Below, piece after piece: positions 16,457 to 26,091 of a DNA stretch of 45,290 nucleotides. The number at the start of each line of letters is the position of its first letter. The first letter of the stretch is position 1. The notes under the pieces were generated by a model that did no database searches, was not told where the DNA came from, and saw nothing but the letters and a program-made list of their open reading frames with translations. Source of the DNA: Methanobacteriota archaeon (GTDB lineage: Archaea > Thermoplasmatota > Thermoplasmata > Methanomassiliicoccales > Methanomethylophilaceae); assembly GCA_023402275.1 (NCBI GenBank), contig JAEXCH010000012.1, forward strand, positions 1 through 45,290, read 5' to 3'. Both the position numbers and the translations under genes were made by a program.

Positions 16457-18703
16457 ATGGCAAAGATCTGTATCAACATCGCATGGCCATATGCTAACGG
16501 CCCGATCCACTTGGGACACGTGGCAGGCTCTCTGTTGCCTCCTGATATATTCAGCAGGTACAATCGTCTCAAAGGTAACGAGGTGATAGTTGTAGGAGGG
16601 TCCGATCAACACGGTACCCCTATAACTGTCACTGCGGAGAAGGAAGGTTCCACGCCGGCAGTTGTGGCCGACAGGTACCATCACATCAACAAGAAAGCGA
16701 TAGAGGATATGGACATTGAATATTCGCTGTTCAGCAAGACGCACGGGGCCAATCATATCGAGGTCGTGCAGTGGATATTCACAGACCTTCTGAACAAAGG
16801 ATATCTTTACGAGAAAGAGACGAATCAGTACTATTGTCCAGTGTGCCAGAGGTTCCTTCCGGATAGATATGTCGAGGGAATTTGCCCAGCATGCGGTGCG
16901 CAGGATGTCAGAAGTGATCAGTGTGACACATGCGGGACAACATTCGAACCCGGGGACCTGATCAATGCACGCTGCATACACTGCGGCAATGAACCTGAGG
17001 TCAGACCTTCTAACCATTATTTCCTTAAGCTGAGCGCGTTCAGCCAGGAACTCATAGATTACATCGAGGATAAGGACTATTGGAGGTCGAACGTCAAGGA
17101 CTTCACGATGAACTGGTTGAAGGAAGGACTGCTTGACAGGGCCGTCACCAGAGACATGTCGTGGGGAGTACCGGTACCTGTTCCGGGTTGGGAGGAGAAG
17201 GTGATCTATGTATGGTTCGAGGCTGTGATAGGATATCTCAGCACATCCATAGAATATTCGAAGATCATCGGTAAACCCGACTACTGGAAGTCATTCTGGA
17301 AGGATCCTGAGACCAAACATTACTACTTCATAGGAAAGGACAACATACCTTTCCATTCGATAATATGGCCCGCCATCTTGATGGGGGTAGGCAACATGAA
17401 TCTCCCGTATGACATACCCGCCAACGAGTATCTGACGTTCAAGGGAGGGAAGCTCTCAAAGAGCCGCGGAGGAACGATAGATATACCATCGGTCCTGGAG
17501 AAGTACGATGTCGATGCGATAAGATACTATCTTTCGGTCAACATGCCTGACACCCACGATGCGGAGTTCACATGGGATGATTTCCAAGTCAAGATCAACA
17601 ATGAGTTGGTATCTGCTCTCGGGAACTACTATCACAGGTGTCTGAGCTTCACACATAAGAACTTCGGAGCCATACCGGAACCGGACACCGGCGAGGGATA
17701 CAACGAAGTGGCCAAAGCGATAGAGGACACCCTCGCGGAATACGAAGAATGTCTCGATAGGTGTGATTTCAAGAAGGGTATCAGGGCACTGATGGAACTG
17801 TCAAGATTCGGGAACAGATACTTTGATTCGATAAAGCCCTGGGAACTTGTCAGGTCAAATAAGGAGGAATGCGGCAGACTCCTGAACAATAATCTCAGGA
17901 TAGTCAAGGCATTGGCCGTAATGGCATGGCCGTTCATGCCCAGATCATCCGAGAGGATATGGGAGTATCTTGGACAGGAAGGAACGATCGAGGAGGCAGG
18001 CATCAAGGCCATAACATCCGATCTGACACCCGGTGTCAAGCTGCCTGAGCCCATGCCCGTTTACAGGAAAGTGGAACTCGAGGTCAATGAACCCAAGGAA
18101 GAGGAGAAGGTCGTTGAAGTAGGAACCGAAGTACCATTCCATGATTTCAGGAAGATAGATCTAAAGGTAGGGAAGATCCTGAACGCAGAGGACCATCCGG
18201 ATGCAGAGAAGTTGTTCGTTCTTAGTGTGGATGTAGGGGAAGGAGAACCAAGGCAAATCGTGGCAGGTCTCAAGGCCTACTATTCCAGAGAACAGATGGT
18301 CGGCCGTAATGTGATCGTTGTATCAAATCTCAAACCCGCGAAACTCAGAGGCGTCAGATCGGAGGGAATGCTGCTTGCGGCAGATGATGAGGATCTTGGT
18401 GGAACAACCGTCCTTCTGCTAAGGCCGGCAGAGGAACTGCCGCCGGGAACAAGAATGAACTCAGGTCTTGAGAATTCATCATCCAGAATAGAATACAAGG
18501 ACTTCCAAAAGGCAAGGATGGTAGTGTCCAGGGTGAACGGCGGTAAACTTATGTCCCCCGATATCCAGATAGATGTCCCCGAAGGCCATCCCAAGTTCAT
18601 AGCTGCCGTGATAGATGAGGATAAAGTGGTCCCGCTAAGCGACGGTAAAGGCTGCATAGCAACTGTCGATACGGAAATAACAGATGGGGCGGGGGTCAGA
18701 TGA
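16457..18703 (+). CDS. metG: Methionyl-tRNA synthetase with fused C-terminal tRNA-binding domain
   Basis: 748 residues. The class I signature is at the start (WPYANGPIHLGH) and the KMSKS-type loop reads GGKLSKSRG. Between them is a zinc domain with two knuckles (CPVC...CPAC and CDTC...CIHC). The anticodon domain is followed by an EMAP/Trbp-type OB fold (DFRKIDLKVGKI to the ADDEDLGG region). It charges tRNA-Met. ATG 16457 is preferred over 16439, since a TATA-like TTTATTAT near 16419 puts transcription start after the first. The stop overlaps the next gene by ATGA. Confidence 0.95.
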   Translation: MAKICINIAWPYANGPIHLGHVAGSLLPPDIFSRYNRLKGNEVIVVGGSDQHGTPITVTAEKEGSTPAVVADRYHHINKKAIEDMDIEYSLFSKTHGANHIEVVQWIFTDLLNKGYLYEKETNQYYCPVCQRFLPDRYVEGICPACGAQDVRSDQCDTCGTTFEPGDLINARCIHCGNEPEVRPSNHYFLKLSAFSQELIDYIEDKDYWRSNVKDFTMNWLKEGLLDRAVTRDMSWGVPVPVPGWEEKVIYVWFEAVIGYLSTSIEYSKIIGKPDYWKSFWKDPETKHYYFIGKDNIPFHSIIWPAILMGVGNMNLPYDIPANEYLTFKGGKLSKSRGGTIDIPSVLEKYDVDAIRYYLSVNMPDTHDAEFTWDDFQVKINNELVSALGNYYHRCLSFTHKNFGAIPEPDTGEGYNEVAKAIEDTLAEYEECLDRCDFKKGIRALMELSRFGNRYFDSIKPWELVRSNKEECGRLLNNNLRIVKALAVMAWPFMPRSSERIWEYLGQEGTIEEAGIKAITSDLTPGVKLPEPMPVYRKVELEVNEPKEEEKVVEVGTEVPFHDFRKIDLKVGKILNAEDHPDAEKLFVLSVDVGEGEPRQIVAGLKAYYSREQMVGRNVIVVSNLKPAKLRGVRSEGMLLAADDEDLGGTTVLLLRPAEELPPGTRMNSGLENSSSRIEYKDFQKARMVVSRVNGGKLMSPDIQIDVPEGHPKFIAAVIDEDKVVPLSDGKGCIATVDTEITDGAGVR

Positions 18704-19356
18704 AGGCCGATCTCCACATCCACTCCAATTACTCCAATGACGGCAAATCAACTGTCGAGGAGATAATAGAGAAAGCTGTGGAGAGGGAGCTTGGCTGTAT
18801 CGCGATAACCGACCACAACAGTTTCGAAGCGTATGCCCACGCAAAGGACAACGGGAAGGTCATAGTGATACCCGGTATAGAGGTGTCCTCGGCTGAAGGG
18901 CACATACTTGCATATGGTATAGATAGGGACATACCTCGCGGAATGTCGATACAGGAGACCATAGATGCGATCCATGAGGCGGGCGGTGTGGCCTTTGCAG
19001 CACACCCTTACAGATGGTGGTCGGGACTCGGGGAGAAGAATGTCCTCGGACACGATTTCGATGGAACCGAGGCTCGTAACGCAAGATCCACGCCGGCAAG
19101 CAACCGGAAATCAGAGAAATTGGCAGAAAGGATCGGTAAACCGATATCGGCAGGAAGCGATGCCCACACACCCTCCCATATAGGCGACGGGATAGTTGAG
19201 ATCCCCGATACGGTCACGACATGGCAGGAAGCACTCGCTGCAGTGATGGAAGGCAAGGCGGAGGTCAGCAGCACGAATAGACACTTCAAGAGCACTCTCA
19301 AATATGGCACGAAATCCATCACCCAGTGGATGATGAGAGGCTTCAAGAAGATGTGA
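18700..19356 (+). CDS. PHP-domain metal-dependent phosphoesterase
   Basis: 218 residues, a compact single PHP domain. Metal ligands are seen in DLHIHSNYS (4-12), AITDHNSFEAY (about 36-46), the Glu of IPGIEVSS, AAHPYRWW and SAGSDAHTPSHIG. It is shorter than the PHP protein at 11.1-12.1 kb and lacks its hydrophobic tail. Its ATG overlaps the metG stop (ATGA), so it is co-translated with MetRS. Likely a small-molecule phosphatase; substrate unknown. Confidence 0.85.
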   Translation: MKADLHIHSNYSNDGKSTVEEIIEKAVERELGCIAITDHNSFEAYAHAKDNGKVIVIPGIEVSSAEGHILAYGIDRDIPRGMSIQETIDAIHEAGGVAFAAHPYRWWSGLGEKNVLGHDFDGTEARNARSTPASNRKSEKLAERIGKPISAGSDAHTPSHIGDGIVEIPDTVTTWQEALAAVMEGKAEVSSTNRHFKSTLKYGTKSITQWMMRGFKKM

Positions 19357-19357
19357 T

Positions 19358-20668
19358 TCACACAATGAAGAATCCGTAATGTTGAGTACCTATTTTAGTA
19401 TCGATGTATTCCGAATAAGGCCTGTCGTTATATCCCGATTTATTGACCAATCCTATCTCCAGGGGAACCATTATCGTGGTCTCACAGGCGTAGAACGTAA
19501 GGCCGTCGATCTCCTTTGATATTATCTCATATCTGAATGCGGAGTATGAACCTGGATCGTATGAGGCAAGACCGACAGCCGCCAAAGCATGCCCGGGGAC
19601 TATTATCACTCCAGCTTCGTATCCAAGTGATTTGTAGAGTGCTGCAAGAAGTATGGAAGTATCCTCACAATCCCCCATTCCATAGAATATCGTTTCCAAA
19701 GGATAAGCGAAATATTCACTTTGACCGTAAAGATACATATCGGCGTTCATCTCATTGGTTCCCGTTGTATAAGGAGGATATTCAAAACATATCTGCACGA
19801 ATGCAAGTACGAAAGATGCGAATTCCTGATCAAGAGCGTTAACATTCTTGCCATATGCGGTCTTAAGTGAATTCGCCAACTGTATAATGGACGGATCCTC
19901 GTAGGTAACGAAGTCAATCGTCTGATTGTACCAGCGTATGTGTCTGTCAGCTGCTTTCATCTCTTTGTATGAACGGTAATCGCTGTAGTTGAAGGATATC
20001 TCCGCCGAATATTCCACTCCGAGGTATTTCCAAGTATACTCGTTGGTTATAGTGCCTACATAACCGACTGTTCCGCTGTACATCTTCTGGGCAACATAGT
20101 TGCCTTCGGTACCGGAGTAGCATGTAACCGTGATATCGAACTCTCCGATGTTCGGAACAAGATAGTATAGAACAGGTTCGGTCTTGTTGACATATTCTCC
20201 GGTGTATTGGTCATACCAGTAACTGGATGCGGATGCAGGGCGGTTCTTATCATAGAAATGCCAGGAGTAGTAGGTGTAGTTGGATGCTACTTCATCATTG
20301 AGGGAGAATGTCATCTGACCCTCATCATTGAAATCAACAGTGAATATCTCACGGTCCGGAAGGAAGTCCCCTCGAAGCTCAAAATATGTGTCGGAATCTA
20401 TCGATTGAAAATCCACTCTTTCATTCGGATTGGACTGGTCCAAGAAACCTCCGGCCCCCAGTATCACCCCTATGAGAACTGCGAGAACGAGTGAGACCGC
20501 TATTATCTTTTTGTTGTTATCCGATCCCTTAGGTTCGGTCACGGGAGTGCTGTATGTAGGACTGCCGCTAAGGACAGTCGTGTTGTATGTATTGAGCGCA
20601 TACCCGCATTTTGGACAGTATCTTGCAGAATCATATTCGATGTATGATCCGCAATTCGGACACAGCAT
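19358..20668 (-). CDS. Membrane protein with zinc ribbon and transglutaminase-like domain
   Basis: 436 residues. An N-terminal zinc ribbon (CPNCGSYIEYDSARYCPKCG, residues 3-22) precedes one membrane helix (about 54-74), so the bulk is probably outside the cell. The C-terminal half has the transglutaminase/peptidase-like core, with YGMGDCEDTSILLAALYKS holding the Cys and IVPGHALAAVGL the His of the catalytic triad. In archaea such proteins may act as surface proteases or peptide-bond-modifying enzymes. Convergent with the PHP gene, one base between stops. Target unknown. Confidence 0.82.
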   Translation of the reverse strand: MLCPNCGSYIEYDSARYCPKCGYALNTYNTTVLSGSPTYSTPVTEPKGSDNNKKIIAVSLVLAVLIGVILGAGGFLDQSNPNERVDFQSIDSDTYFELRGDFLPDREIFTVDFNDEGQMTFSLNDEVASNYTYYSWHFYDKNRPASASSYWYDQYTGEYVNKTEPVLYYLVPNIGEFDITVTCYSGTEGNYVAQKMYSGTVGYVGTITNEYTWKYLGVEYSAEISFNYSDYRSYKEMKAADRHIRWYNQTIDFVTYEDPSIIQLANSLKTAYGKNVNALDQEFASFVLAFVQICFEYPPYTTGTNEMNADMYLYGQSEYFAYPLETIFYGMGDCEDTSILLAALYKSLGYEAGVIIVPGHALAAVGLASYDPGSYSAFRYEIISKEIDGLTFYACETTIMVPLEIGLVNKSGYNDRPYSEYIDTKIGTQHYGFFIV

Positions 20669-20738
20669 AGATAAGTAATAGAATTGAAGGGATTTATCTT
20701 TTCTTAGAGAAATAAGGGGTTTGAGAAAGGCTTGGGTA

Positions 20739-21287
20739 TCAAGCCATCAGGCTGGCGGCTCTGAGTTCCGCAGCTATCTTCTCGACAGCACGGACAACGT
20801 CCTCAGGGACCTTTGCGCCTGTACATACCATCTTTCCAGATCCGAAAAGAAGTACTACTACCTTTGGATCGTCCAATCTGTATACCAGACCGGGGAACTG
20901 CTCAGGCTCGTACTCCACCTTTTCCAGACCAAGTGTTATGGCCACTGTGTTGAGGTTGATCTCCTGTTCGAGATCGGAAGATGCAACAATGTTCTGAACC
21001 TCTATCTTGGGTTCGATGCTGATCTTTATGTTAGCTTTCTCAAGGTCCTTTGCGACCTTGCTTATCGCGATCTTGACATCCCCAAGGCTCTTTGCACCCG
21101 TACAGACGACCTTACCGCTTCTGAAAAGCAAGGTGGCGGTCTTTGGTTCTTTGATCCTGTAGACAAGTCCGGGGAATTGCTGAGGGTTATAATCTGCTCC
21201 GTCGAGAGCTTCTTCGATCGCATTCAGGTTAAGTTCCTGTCCGAGAGAAGTAGAAGCAACAACATTCTCAATATTCATCTTAGCCAA
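20739..21287 (-). CDS. tbp: TATA-box binding protein
   Basis: 182 residues made of two direct repeats of the TBP fold, each with FPGLVYR and a GK(V/M)VCTGAK strand. TBP places transcription factor B and RNA polymerase on TATA promoters. The start is taken as TTG 21287 because GGTGA ends four bases upstream and the resulting N-terminus, MAKMNIENVVAS, matches archaeal TBPs; ATG 21278 is the alternative. A TATA box (TTTATAAA, about 21320-21327) lies upstream. The tRNA-Cys gene follows upstream on the same strand. Confidence 0.96.
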   Translation of the reverse strand: MAKMNIENVVASTSLGQELNLNAIEEALDGADYNPQQFPGLVYRIKEPKTATLLFRSGKVVCTGAKSLGDVKIAISKVAKDLEKANIKISIEPKIEVQNIVASSDLEQEINLNTVAITLGLEKVEYEPEQFPGLVYRLDDPKVVVLLFGSGKMVCTGAKVPEDVVRAVEKIAAELRAASLMA

Positions 21288-21386
21288 CTTTTCACCGAAC
21301 AAGGCTATTTATAAGCTGTTTATAAAGGTTGTGTAAATTGGATGAAAGAACGTAGAAAATCAGAGAAATATCAGGATATGAAAATA

Positions 21387-21460
21387 TGGGGTCGGGAGAG
21401 GGAATCGAACCCCCGTATGCGGATCTGCAGTCCGCCACATAGCCTCTGTGTTACCCCGAC
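21387..21460 (-). tRNA. tRNA-Cys (GCA), CCA encoded
   Basis: On the minus strand the acceptor GTCGGGG pairs with TCCCGAC, the anticodon stem is GCGGA/TCCGC with loop CTGCAGA (anticodon GCA), and the T arm contains GGTTCGATTCC. The gene has no intron, and CCA is encoded at 21387-21389. The D stem is short (ACA/TGT). Confidence 0.93.
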
Positions 21461-21587
21461 ACTGAATAACCCGATTCATGGAATCCTATTAAACATTTCG
21501 TACACACACCCTTTCACAGTAAGGTGCATGACCGACCAACGGACGAATAAGCGTTAGGATTAAACGATTTGTAACGGATATGAGGGT

Positions 21588-22424
21588 GTGCACTGCAAGG
21601 ATGTTTCCGTGAGGGATGTGGATTTCCCATTGGATGAGAAGAACATATCCGAACTTATGGAGAGTTGGACAGCATATGTCCGTACAGGTTATCTCGTACT
21701 AAGGAACGGGAATGATCTCGCAGTGATAGAATTGATCAAAGAGGATAAGGACGACCTTTTCAGAAAGGTCGAAGGATTTACGATACTTTCCTTGCCGAAA
21801 GATACCATATTCATAAAGGACCCGGATATGGATGTTCTGAACAGACCTGCAATGGCAGTTCTGCAGGATAGATATCCTGATAAGACAATTGTGGTAGAAG
21901 GGATGTTCTCACACATCAATTTCATACATGAACTGAAGACTAAGAGACTCAGAGTGATAGACAATGTACCTCCTGAACCATCAAAGCTAGGAGTTCTGGT
22001 CAAGATAGCATTATCGTCCGGGTTCGTGGAACATCCGATCTCCACGGAATATGTGGACATCAGAATGGGGGATAAGGTCAAAGATGTCGGAACAGAAGGT
22101 GTCATGTTCCCCTGCAGGGTATCCGGTCTCACAGCAGATATGCCTGTGTATTTCCTTGACGAGGCACCTGAACTTGCACATGAGGTGACATTGATAGGTT
22201 GCAATCTGTCCCAGAGGATATTCCGATCGGTCTATGGTGAAGAAGCGAGGTTCATCAATGTGTGCCCTTCGGACAATGTGCCTGATGACGGTATCAAAAC
22301 GATCGTAAAATGCTGCAAGATCAAGGAAGGTCATGTAATAGAGGGCAATACCGCCATGGTACCATGGGGTGCGACGGTTCCAGAGGTAGTAGGGGCAATA
22401 AACGATCTGTTCGGATCAGAATAA
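21588..22424 (+). CDS. Conserved-looking protein of unknown function
   Basis: 278 residues starting at GTG 21588 (GTG 21609 is possible). No signal or membrane segment and no motif I recognise. The first half has alternating strands and helices around VRTGYLVLRNGNDLAVIELI and TIVVEGMFSHINFIHEL; the second has several Cys, including the pair KCCKI and a late GNTAMVPWGATVPEVVGAI. A weak TATA-like GATTAAACG sits near 21558. Its end overlaps the convergent TPR-like gene by 9 bp. Confidence 0.6.
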   Translation: MHCKDVSVRDVDFPLDEKNISELMESWTAYVRTGYLVLRNGNDLAVIELIKEDKDDLFRKVEGFTILSLPKDTIFIKDPDMDVLNRPAMAVLQDRYPDKTIVVEGMFSHINFIHELKTKRLRVIDNVPPEPSKLGVLVKIALSSGFVEHPISTEYVDIRMGDKVKDVGTEGVMFPCRVSGLTADMPVYFLDEAPELAHEVTLIGCNLSQRIFRSVYGEEARFINVCPSDNVPDDGIKTIVKCCKIKEGHVIEGNTAMVPWGATVPEVVGAINDLFGSE

Positions 22425-22841
22425 GTCCCTTCCTCTTGCGAACGCCTTGTAACCCTCTTCAGTTCTTCCCGCTTTGCACAATAGTTCTCCCAAAGCGTAC
22501 CAGGAGTCCGCATCTTCCGGGTCCTGTTCAAGATGTCTCTTGAGGTGTTTGATCGCTTCTTCGATCTTCCCTTTGGACTCAAGTTCCTTGCTGGTGGATC
22601 TTCCGTGTGTCTCCTCATCAAGTATCCTGAGCATCTCCTTCCTTGCGTTCTCCATTAGGATATCAAGGGAGTTCTCCGTCAGCCAAGGATATCTTGAGCG
22701 CAGAAGTTCCCTGAACGGTATCTCTTTCGACCTCACTATCTCTGCGTTGTTGCCTTTGAACATGTCCCGAGGCACATTCACGGAGAGTTTTCCGTGTGTA
22801 ACAGGAAAATGTCCTGTCGGTATCCCTATTGTATCACCCAA
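22416..22841 (-). CDS. Small TPR-like protein
   Basis: 141 residues from TTG 22841. The C-terminal 50 residues form a tetratricopeptide pair (KIEEAIKHLKRHLEQDPEDA then SWYALGELLCKAGRTEEGY). The N-terminal half is unrecognised. It overlaps the end of pyrK by 8 bp and is likely translated from the same message. The start is uncertain, because the GGGTGA that could serve as ribosome site lies within the proposed first codons. Confidence 0.6.
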   Translation of the reverse strand: MGDTIGIPTGHFPVTHGKLSVNVPRDMFKGNNAEIVRSKEIPFRELLRSRYPWLTENSLDILMENARKEMLRILDEETHGRSTSKELESKGKIEEAIKHLKRHLEQDPEDADSWYALGELLCKAGRTEEGYKAFARGRDLF

Positions 22842-23598
22842 GTTTTATGATACGGCCGCATTCGTCACGTTTGGATGTTCCGAAATCCTTCATCTGTGAT
22901 ATCTGTTCTTTATTGAAGACCGGCCCGTCCTTACACACGCGCATATCATCCATTACGCAGCACCCGCATACTCCTGCACCGCATTTCATATGCCTTTCGA
23001 GAGAAAGCTGACAATCGATGCCTAGTTCGACGCAGGCGTTGTATAGATGGTACAACATGATCTCCGGGCCGCATGCAAGGATCACATCGTACTTCTTCTC
23101 CTTGGCCTTCTCCTTCATCAATTGAACAGCATTGCCATGGAATCCACGGCTTCCGTCGTCGGTTGAGATCCAGAGGTTCTTTGTGTATTTTGATGCCACA
23201 TCATCCATTATGATGTCCTTGTCGGTCCTTGCACCTATTATCATGTCAGCGCCTGTTTCCTTCAGGGCTGGTATGACCGCTGCTGTACCAACTCCTCCAC
23301 CTATTATCAGTGTCTTCCTTCCCTTTTTGAGGTCGAAACCCTTTCCGTACGGACCTCTTATCCTCATGGGGTCTCCGAGACCAAGCTGATGTAGTTTCTC
23401 TGTATCCTTGCCGATCTTCTTGACGGTTATGCTTTTGATGCGATTTGTCTTTGAAAGTGACATAGGGATCTCCTCCATTCCGGGGACCCAGATCATTATG
23501 AACTGTCCTGGTGATGCTTTCTCATCCCATTGGAACTCCAATGTCTTTGTATCATAGGAATCCTCCACTATGCTTATGATCCTCACAGTATCACTCAT
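22834..23598 (-). CDS. pyrK: Dihydroorotate dehydrogenase electron-transfer subunit PyrK
   Basis: 254 residues of the ferredoxin-NADP reductase type: an FAD domain with SPGQFIMIW, an NAD domain with TLIIGGGVGTAA, and a C-terminal 2Fe-2S site (C-GAGV-C-GC-C...C, from about residue 208). PyrK passes electrons from PyrD to NAD in the B-type enzyme. ATG 23598 overlaps the pyrD end by 8 bp, with AGGTG as ribosome site. The gene order pyrD-pyrK-TPR reads as one operon. Confidence 0.93.
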   Translation of the reverse strand: MSDTVRIISIVEDSYDTKTLEFQWDEKASPGQFIMIWVPGMEEIPMSLSKTNRIKSITVKKIGKDTEKLHQLGLGDPMRIRGPYGKGFDLKKGRKTLIIGGGVGTAAVIPALKETGADMIIGARTDKDIIMDDVASKYTKNLWISTDDGSRGFHGNAVQLMKEKAKEKKYDVILACGPEIMLYHLYNACVELGIDCQLSLERHMKCGAGVCGCCVMDDMRVCKDGPVFNKEQISQMKDFGTSKRDECGRIIKLG

Positions 23599-24490
23599 GT
23601 GCAACACCTACCATATCTGAAATAGAGGAATAACCGAAATCCTTCATGAACCTCTCCATATCCTTGTTTATGTTCTCGAACACCCCTATGCCCTTGGTCC
23701 CGATGGCGCTTCCGATCTGGAATGCTGATGCACCTGCCATTATGTATTGGGCAGCGTCCTTCCAATCCGATATGCCTCCAACCCCAACGATAGGCAGATC
23801 GACCGCAGTTCTGATATCAAATACAGCCCTGACGCCTATTGATCTTATAGCAGGTCCCGAGAGACCTCCGAACTTATTGCTCAATATCGGCTTTCCAAAC
23901 TGCGGTGATATGACCATTGCCTTTACCGTGTTAATGGCGACTATCGCATCTCCTCCAGCATTCTGGACAGCGACCGCAAGGTCCTTGATAAGGTGTGTGT
24001 TCGGGGTAAGTTTCGTCCATACAGGTATGTTCACCGATGATTTAACAGATGAAACTATGGACGATACAATATCCGGGTCCGTTCCCAGCTCCATTCCATA
24101 TCCTTTTGCGTGGGGACAAGAAAGATTCAATTCTATTGCTACAGCACCGTAATCTTCCATCTTTGCTGCCAGTGTGGAGAACTCTTCCGAAGATGATCCG
24201 TATATCGATCCGATGATGTTGCCACTCTTTGCGGCGATATCCATCTCCTCTTTGAACAACTCTATTCCCGGGTTGGGAAGACCCATAGCATTGATGTATC
24301 CACCCTTCAATTCGCTGAAGGTTGGGTTCGGGTGTCCCGGGTTCGGGTTCGAACCTATCGATTTGGTGACGACGGCCCCGGCTCCCGATCTCAACATCCT
24401 TACCATCGAAGGTCCTGTTTCGTCCATTACGCCTGATGCCACCATTCCCGGCCTTTCCAATCTGAGTTTTCCGACAGAGGTCTCCAGCAT
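23591..24490 (-). CDS. pyrD: Dihydroorotate dehydrogenase B, catalytic subunit
   Basis: 299 residues of the class 1B FMN barrel: RPGMVASGVMDETG at the start, the active-site loop with Cys in IELNLSCPHAKGYG, and FMN-phosphate segments VGVGGISDW and AFQIGSAI. It oxidises dihydroorotate to orotate in pyrimidine synthesis. A longer reading from 24547 is rejected, because ATG 24490 has AGGTA upstream and matches the family N-terminus. It shares a divergent promoter region (24500-24530) with the SufS-like gene. Confidence 0.94.
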   Translation of the reverse strand: MLETSVGKLRLERPGMVASGVMDETGPSMVRMLRSGAGAVVTKSIGSNPNPGHPNPTFSELKGGYINAMGLPNPGIELFKEEMDIAAKSGNIIGSIYGSSSEEFSTLAAKMEDYGAVAIELNLSCPHAKGYGMELGTDPDIVSSIVSSVKSSVNIPVWTKLTPNTHLIKDLAVAVQNAGGDAIVAINTVKAMVISPQFGKPILSNKFGGLSGPAIRSIGVRAVFDIRTAVDLPIVGVGGISDWKDAAQYIMAGASAFQIGSAIGTKGIGVFENINKDMERFMKDFGYSSISDMVGVAHE

Positions 24491-24548
24491 GATATCGTAC
24501 CTAGATACATATAACCGATTAAATAATACTAAGTGATGGAAGGTCACA

Positions 24549-25754
24549 ATGCAGGTGTCCGATCTAAGGAATGATTTCCCTACAATGAGGAAGGATGACG
24601 GAGTCTATCTTGACAGCGCATGTCAATCCCTCAGGCCCGACAGCGTAATAAGGGCAATGGTCGAATATTATGAGGATTTCCCATCTTGCGGGGGAAGGAG
24701 CGTTCACGGAATGTCCGCAAAGGTCTCCCTGCTAACGGATGAGACAAGGGAGACCATATCATCATTCTTTGGTACGAAGGACCCCGACTGTTATATTTTC
24801 ACTAAGAATTGCACAGAAGGCATAAACACCGTTGCAAGGGGTTATCCCTTCAAAAAAGGGGATGTTGTGGTCACCACTGATACCGAACACAACTCCAATC
24901 ACGTTCCGTGGGTAGCACTTTCCGAGGAGATCGGAATAAAGAGAAGGTATTCACGATCCAATGAGGATGGGGAGTTCGATATCGAAGCGTTCAAATCGGT
25001 CATGGATAAGGATGTAAGGTTGGTCTCTGTACATCATGCAAGCAATGTCACAGGATGTGTCGTACCTGTGAAGGATGTTGTGGAGATAGCACACGATGCA
25101 GGTGCGGATGTTCTGATAGACGGTTCCCAGGCAGCACCTCATTTCAGAGTAGACCTCAAGGATCTGGATGTTGATTATTATTCAATGTCCGTACACAAGA
25201 TGCTCGGACCTTCGGGGATGGGCATACTTTATGGGAAGAAGGAAAAACTGGAGAAGATCAGACCTCTTACGATAGGCGGAGGTACCGTAGGGCTCGCGAC
25301 ATATGAGAAAGTGGACCTTGCTCCTGTACCGGATAGATTCGAAGCGGGACTGCAGAACTATTCCGGAATAGTCGGGACCAAGGCAGCGATAGATTACCTT
25401 TCCAAAATAGGGATGGATAGAATAAGAGAACATGACAGACATCTCATGAAGATGATATTCAAATACCTGGAGGGAATGAAAGGTTTGAGTATTGTAGGTC
25501 CGCATGATCCGGACAGGAGATGCGGAGTGTTCTCATTCAACGTTGATGGTATGTCCTCGCATGACATAGCAATGATGTTGGATAAGGTGGATAGGATAAT
25601 GATAAGGTCAGGAATGCACTGCGCCCATCCTTTCTTCGGGTCCAGGAATATAGAGGGAAGCGCAAGGGCTTCTGTATACCTTTACAACAATGACGAGGAC
25701 ATAAGAAGGTTCTCGACCGCATTGACAAAGATCGCAGAGACCTTCGGACGATGA
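24549..25754 (+). CDS. Class V aminotransferase, SufS-like cysteine desulfurase
   Basis: 401 residues. The PLP Lys is in SMSVHKMLGPSGMG, with the upstream DGSQAAPH loop, and the sulfur-carrying Cys in RSGMHCAHPFF (about residue 358), matching group II (SufS/CsdA) desulfurases. It would supply persulfide sulfur for Fe-S clusters or thiolation. A TATA-like element (about 24518-24528) gives a probably leaderless start at 24549. No suf genes are adjacent, and many methanogens use sulfide directly, so the exact role is open. Confidence 0.85.
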   Translation: MQVSDLRNDFPTMRKDDGVYLDSACQSLRPDSVIRAMVEYYEDFPSCGGRSVHGMSAKVSLLTDETRETISSFFGTKDPDCYIFTKNCTEGINTVARGYPFKKGDVVVTTDTEHNSNHVPWVALSEEIGIKRRYSRSNEDGEFDIEAFKSVMDKDVRLVSVHHASNVTGCVVPVKDVVEIAHDAGADVLIDGSQAAPHFRVDLKDLDVDYYSMSVHKMLGPSGMGILYGKKEKLEKIRPLTIGGGTVGLATYEKVDLAPVPDRFEAGLQNYSGIVGTKAAIDYLSKIGMDRIREHDRHLMKMIFKYLEGMKGLSIVGPHDPDRRCGVFSFNVDGMSSHDIAMMLDKVDRIMIRSGMHCAHPFFGSRNIEGSARASVYLYNNDEDIRRFSTALTKIAETFGR

Positions 25755-26084
25755 TCATTTACTGATGTGTACCTCATCATTGTATCCGATCGAAAAAGCA
25801 TCCATTCTATGTTCGATCAAAGTGCTGAATGAGCCGTCTTTATTGTTGACCGTCAAGTGATTGCCGTCGATCTCCAATGAGCTGTCTGGCGACGGCAGGA
25901 TCTCCCATCCTCTGATGGTCAGAACATCCGATTCCGATGTCCAGAATCTATCCAACATCAATGATGTCCTGTCTGCCGTCTCCCTCATCGAATCATCGTA
26001 CCTGTCATCGTACATTGAAATTACAGGTACAGAAACCGCAGCAAGCAGTATAACTCCGCACACCATCGTTGCAACTCTTGACAT
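25755..26084 (-). CDS. Pilin-like membrane-anchored protein 3
   Basis: 109 residues from ATG 26084 (a TTG at 26099 overlaps the preceding gene). One N-terminal hydrophobic helix (about residues 6-24, VATMVCGVILLAAV) and an extracellular beta-rich remainder. Size, layout and place as third gene in an operon with two similar proteins suggest a minor pilin or pseudopilin, although no clear R/K-G cleavage motif precedes the helix. No homologue recognised. Confidence 0.6.
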   Translation of the reverse strand: MSRVATMVCGVILLAAVSVPVISMYDDRYDDSMRETADRTSLMLDRFWTSESDVLTIRGWEILPSPDSSLEIDGNHLTVNNKDGSFSTLIEHRMDAFSIGYNDEVHISK

Positions 26085-26091
26085 TGTGAAT

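Noticed and set aside
21342..21557. Plus-strand open frame across the tRNA-Cys gene
   Set aside because: It is the antisense of a clear tRNA; the reading frame is incidental.
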